Shown here piece by piece: positions 61,445 to 64,000 of a stretch of 64,000 nt of DNA (positions are counted from its first letter, which is position 1; each line of letters starts with the position of its first letter). The translations under genes and the position numbers were made by a program. Source of the stretch: Chinchilla lanigera (Eukaryota > Chordata > Mammalia > Rodentia > Chinchillidae); NCBI RefSeq assembly GCF_000276665.1, contig NW_004955418.1, positions 2,379,894 through 2,443,893 on the forward strand. The letters run 5' to 3'. Below the pieces are notes generated by a model. The model searched no databases. It saw only the letters and a program-made list of their open reading frames with translations, and was not told the DNA's origin.

Positions 61445-61592
61445 TAAAAGCCGGGCATGGTGGCGCATGCCTGTAATCCCACCCCTCGGGAGGCTGAGGC
61501 GGGAGAGCATCACTGCAAGTTTGAGACCAGCCTGTGCCAACCTGAACTGCGTAGCAAGACCCTGCGTCAAAAAAAAAGGACAAAAAAAAAAA
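61445..61592 (+). repeat. B1 SINE
   Basis: Perfect 15-bp TSD gagatggtaataggt at 61430-61444 and 61593-61607. Confidence 0.9.
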
Positions 61593-61689
61593 GAGATGGT
61601 AATAGGTGATCCTATGGCATAAAGGAAAAGCGTCTGTGAACAAATAAATTTGGAGAGTTCTACCTACCATATTATTTAGAACTCTGAGA

Positions 61690-61815
61690 GCTGGGCATGG
61701 TGGCATACGCCTGTAATCCCAGCACTCGGGAGGCTGAGGCATGAGGATTGCTGCAAGTTTGAGGCCAGCCTGGGCTACAAAGTGAGACCCTGTCTCAAAA
61801 AGACCAAAAAAAAAA
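61690..61815 (+). repeat. B1 SINE, one internal unit missing
   Basis: 'ggctacaaagtgagaccctg' joins directly, without the 'ctcaaggccagcctgaact' unit. A (TA)n run follows at about 61833-61850. Confidence 0.85.
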
Positions 61816-62084
61816 GAATTTTGAGAGAGATGATATATATATATATATTGCTGTATAAAAAATGTATCGGCACAGATAAAAGGAAACAAGTCATATAGAA
61901 GTCTATAAAGTCACAAATTGACATTACTAAGCTTTCATCGTTGAGCTTTTTCTTGGGTCTTTATTATACTGCTGCAAGATTTTCTTAGTAGCTTAGGAGG
62001 CATATTGGGTTGTAAAACCTATGCATATCCATGGAGTATGTGTGTACAGACTGTGAAACATTTAAGTAAAATAACAGTTATATA

Positions 62085-62215
62085 TGCTTACTGTGTGTTG
62101 GGTGGTAGACACTGTGGTACATATATTAGTCTTCATTCAAGCCACTTGAAGTGGACTGAAGTATTCCCATAGGACATTGAATATGAAGAAGTAACTTACC
62201 CAAGCCAGTATTCCT
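62085..62215 (+). repeat. MIR SINE
   Basis: 'cttactgtgtgttgggtggtagacactgtggta', 'gtattcccataggacattg' and 'gaagtaacttacccaagcc' follow the MIR order. Confidence 0.6.
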
Positions 62216-62339
62216 AACTTACTCAAATAAAATACAAATCAAGCTGTCAAAAAGGGTTGGCACCTACACATTAAAGGACCGAATTCTGTAGGAGACTGAA
62301 AAATGTTACAAATCCATAAATAAAGAATGCATTATTAGT

Positions 62340-62800
62340 CTTTTTTTTAAATTTTATTTTAAAGAATAAAAGAAGGATAACATAGTAATAGCGGGGGAGC
62401 TTACCAAATTACAGACACAGTGGTAGGAAATTATCAATGGTGGTTGTTTTACATATTGTTATCTACAAGATAGTTTCTCAGGAAAACAAATAGACAAATA
62501 ATAGTGAGTTACAGATAAAACAGGTAGGAGATTATCAGTAGTTGTTGTACTATGGTATCTTCAAAGTGGCTTCTAAAGAAAATAAATAGAGCTATATACA
62601 TGAATTGAATAATCAACTATTCTCAATGGTTGTTGTAGGAAACATATAATAATAAACATACATCCATTTACAAAATAGCATAGGAATAATACAAACATTA
62701 CAGAGTTATGGGCAGATTAGTAGGAAAATGTCAGTGGCTGCTGTAATACATGGTGGTATCTTCAGAGTGGTTTCTTGGGAAGACAGAGATATGCAAGAAG
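62340..62800 (-). repeat. AATAAA-ended repeat, copy B
   Basis: Minus strand: several ~95-103-bp diverged units containing 'gataccat..tacaacaacc' and 'gataat.tcctac', ending in 'ctttaaaataaaattt' plus A-run at 62340-62363. Its upstream side passes into the gag-pro remnant. Confidence 0.6.
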
Positions 62801-63330
62801 GATCTAATAAGTAGTTACAGCCTAAGCGTTGTGAAAAATAGCATATTACCTCCTCATCAGTGACTTTCACTGAGGCGTGATGGCTGGAAGGAAGGCCAGG
62901 ATTGGAAAAGAAGGACCGAGAGACTTGCACCTGTGTCTAGCAACAGGCTGTTTCCTTTTCCTCCATAGTCATGATTACCCAAGGCTCCTCCACAGAGATG
63001 GCAGAGTATGCCCCAGGCCCCCTCATTCCTGTTGGACTAACTGATAGGATGGGTCTGAGCTCTGGGGCCCCTGCTTCAGAGGGCAGACCGATCTCCAGTG
63101 GTCTCATTTGCATGCAGGGCATGGCCCAGGGGGCTTCTTAGGGCAGTTCTTCTTGAGGTGGCCTGGCTTTTAACAGTAGTAGCACACGAATGTAGTTGTC
63201 GAGTTCTTCTTGGGGCCCCGAGAATCAGACTTAGGGTCTGTTTCTCTTAGTGCTGCCGTGAAAGCAGCTGCTTTTTCTCAGTCTCTTTGTTTTCTCCCCT
63301 TGGCCGCCTCCTCGTCACAGCTATAGAATA
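62700..63330 (-). pseudogene. decayed endogenous retrovirus, gag zinc knuckles and protease
   Basis: Minus strand, right to left. Two Cys-His knuckles lie at about 63180-63060. The first (C-x2-C-x4-H-x4-C) has an in-frame TAA inside; the second (C-x2-C-x3-H-x4-C) is one residue short between the second Cys and His and also carries a stop. A protease start follows, with the active-site triplet Asp-Thr-Gly at 62929-62937 in a Leu-Asp-Thr-Gly-Ala-Ser context. Frames shift between these parts. Two knuckles suggest a class II (beta-like) origin, but this is not settled. No reverse transcriptase is seen to the left. Non-functional. Confidence 0.6.
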
Positions 63331-64000
63331 CTGAGGAGGCAATTCTTACATCTCAAGTGAGCCATCTGGGGCAAAAGCCATTTTTTTGTAGTTTTTTCTC
63401 TCCAGCCTCCCATTGTGTTGGGACCCCACAACCACTTAGTGTCCAACTGTCAGCACAGGCAGCAGGAATCTCAGTGCAGACCTCTCTGGAGCTCCACACA
63501 CTCGTCCACCACAGCTGGTACTGTCAGGGGAAGAATGGCTTCCAGGGGGTCTCCCCAGGTATTGCGCAAGGTCCTCCTGGTTTCCAGCTTCTGAACGGCT
63601 CTCGTGACCCCAGTCAACTAGACCTCTGAGTCTTCAGGCCTAGTCTGTATTCTCATGTTCTCCGAGTCCTGTGCAACAGCTGCTCCTCCACTGACTCTGG
63701 ACCTTTCTGGTTCTCAACAGCAGGGGCAAGAGCGACTCGTGTGGAATGTATTCTCAGGGATTTCTCCATGTCGGAATGCTTCACGCATGTCCGCGGGTGG
63801 GCCTCCACAGCCAGCATGTGGTGGGCCAATTGTGTCATTGCTTCTCTATGCCATGATAGTTCTCGATCGTGTGGCAGCGGCTGGCCTGAGAGCCAGTGCA
63901 CACCACCGTGCAGCTTCCTGCAGCATCCTGGGCGCCTGCACGGCTGGGAGCTGGCCCAAAGGCCGGCACACCCACCGCGTGGCTTCCTGGGTGCCAGGTC
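63330..64000 (-). other. probable upstream part of the same retroviral remnant
   Basis: More GC-rich than the surrounding intron and without SINEs. A minus-strand open frame (63653-63901) has the charged look of a gag capsid-side segment, but I cannot align it to a named family. The element seems to continue past the right edge. Confidence 0.4.

Overview
The window is nuclear DNA of a placental mammal, most likely a non-murid rodent. Its interspersed repeats are 7SL-derived B1 SINEs that carry the internal 'ccagcctg' duplication, and tRNA-like ID SINEs. I saw no murid B2. Beaver and its relatives would fit, but that is only a guess. Older mammalian layers (L2, MIR, L1M, Tigger-like and hAT elements) and a 234-base N gap (30554-30787) show an ordinary draft assembly.

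One gene is certain: FAM13B on the + strand, covering almost the whole window. A CpG-rich promoter/first-exon region lies at the left edge, with a good candidate splice donor at 532. A non-coding second exon (12728-12894) carries three upstream ORFs. Coding starts at 14428. Fifteen coding exons join in frame into 697 codons up to 60444; the C-terminal part lies beyond the right edge. Two further phase-1 exons (53767-53850 and 54279-54344) fit between coding exons 11 and 12 without breaking the frame.

The protein starts with a RhoGAP fold (about residues 23-212) in which the catalytic arginine finger is Gln, followed by an acidic linker, a Ser-rich region with basic phosphorylation/14-3-3-type motifs, and coiled-coil segments.

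The introns are a dense archive of insertions, many with target-site duplications (TSDs) that can be read directly. Notable ones are a solo LTR inside an older DNA transposon (15362-16018), a tail-less 26-nt U6 snRNA retropseudogene (53458-53483), a bare poly(A) insertion (14040-14057), a 47-bp mini-B1 (26714-26760), and B1 copies with internal tandem duplications. A poorly known AATAAA-ended repeat family occurs at about 44.95-45.45 kb and 62.34-62.8 kb. The second copy lies next to a decayed retroviral gag-pro remnant on the minus strand that runs toward the right edge. I see no second gene, tRNA gene, CRISPR array or other dedicated system.
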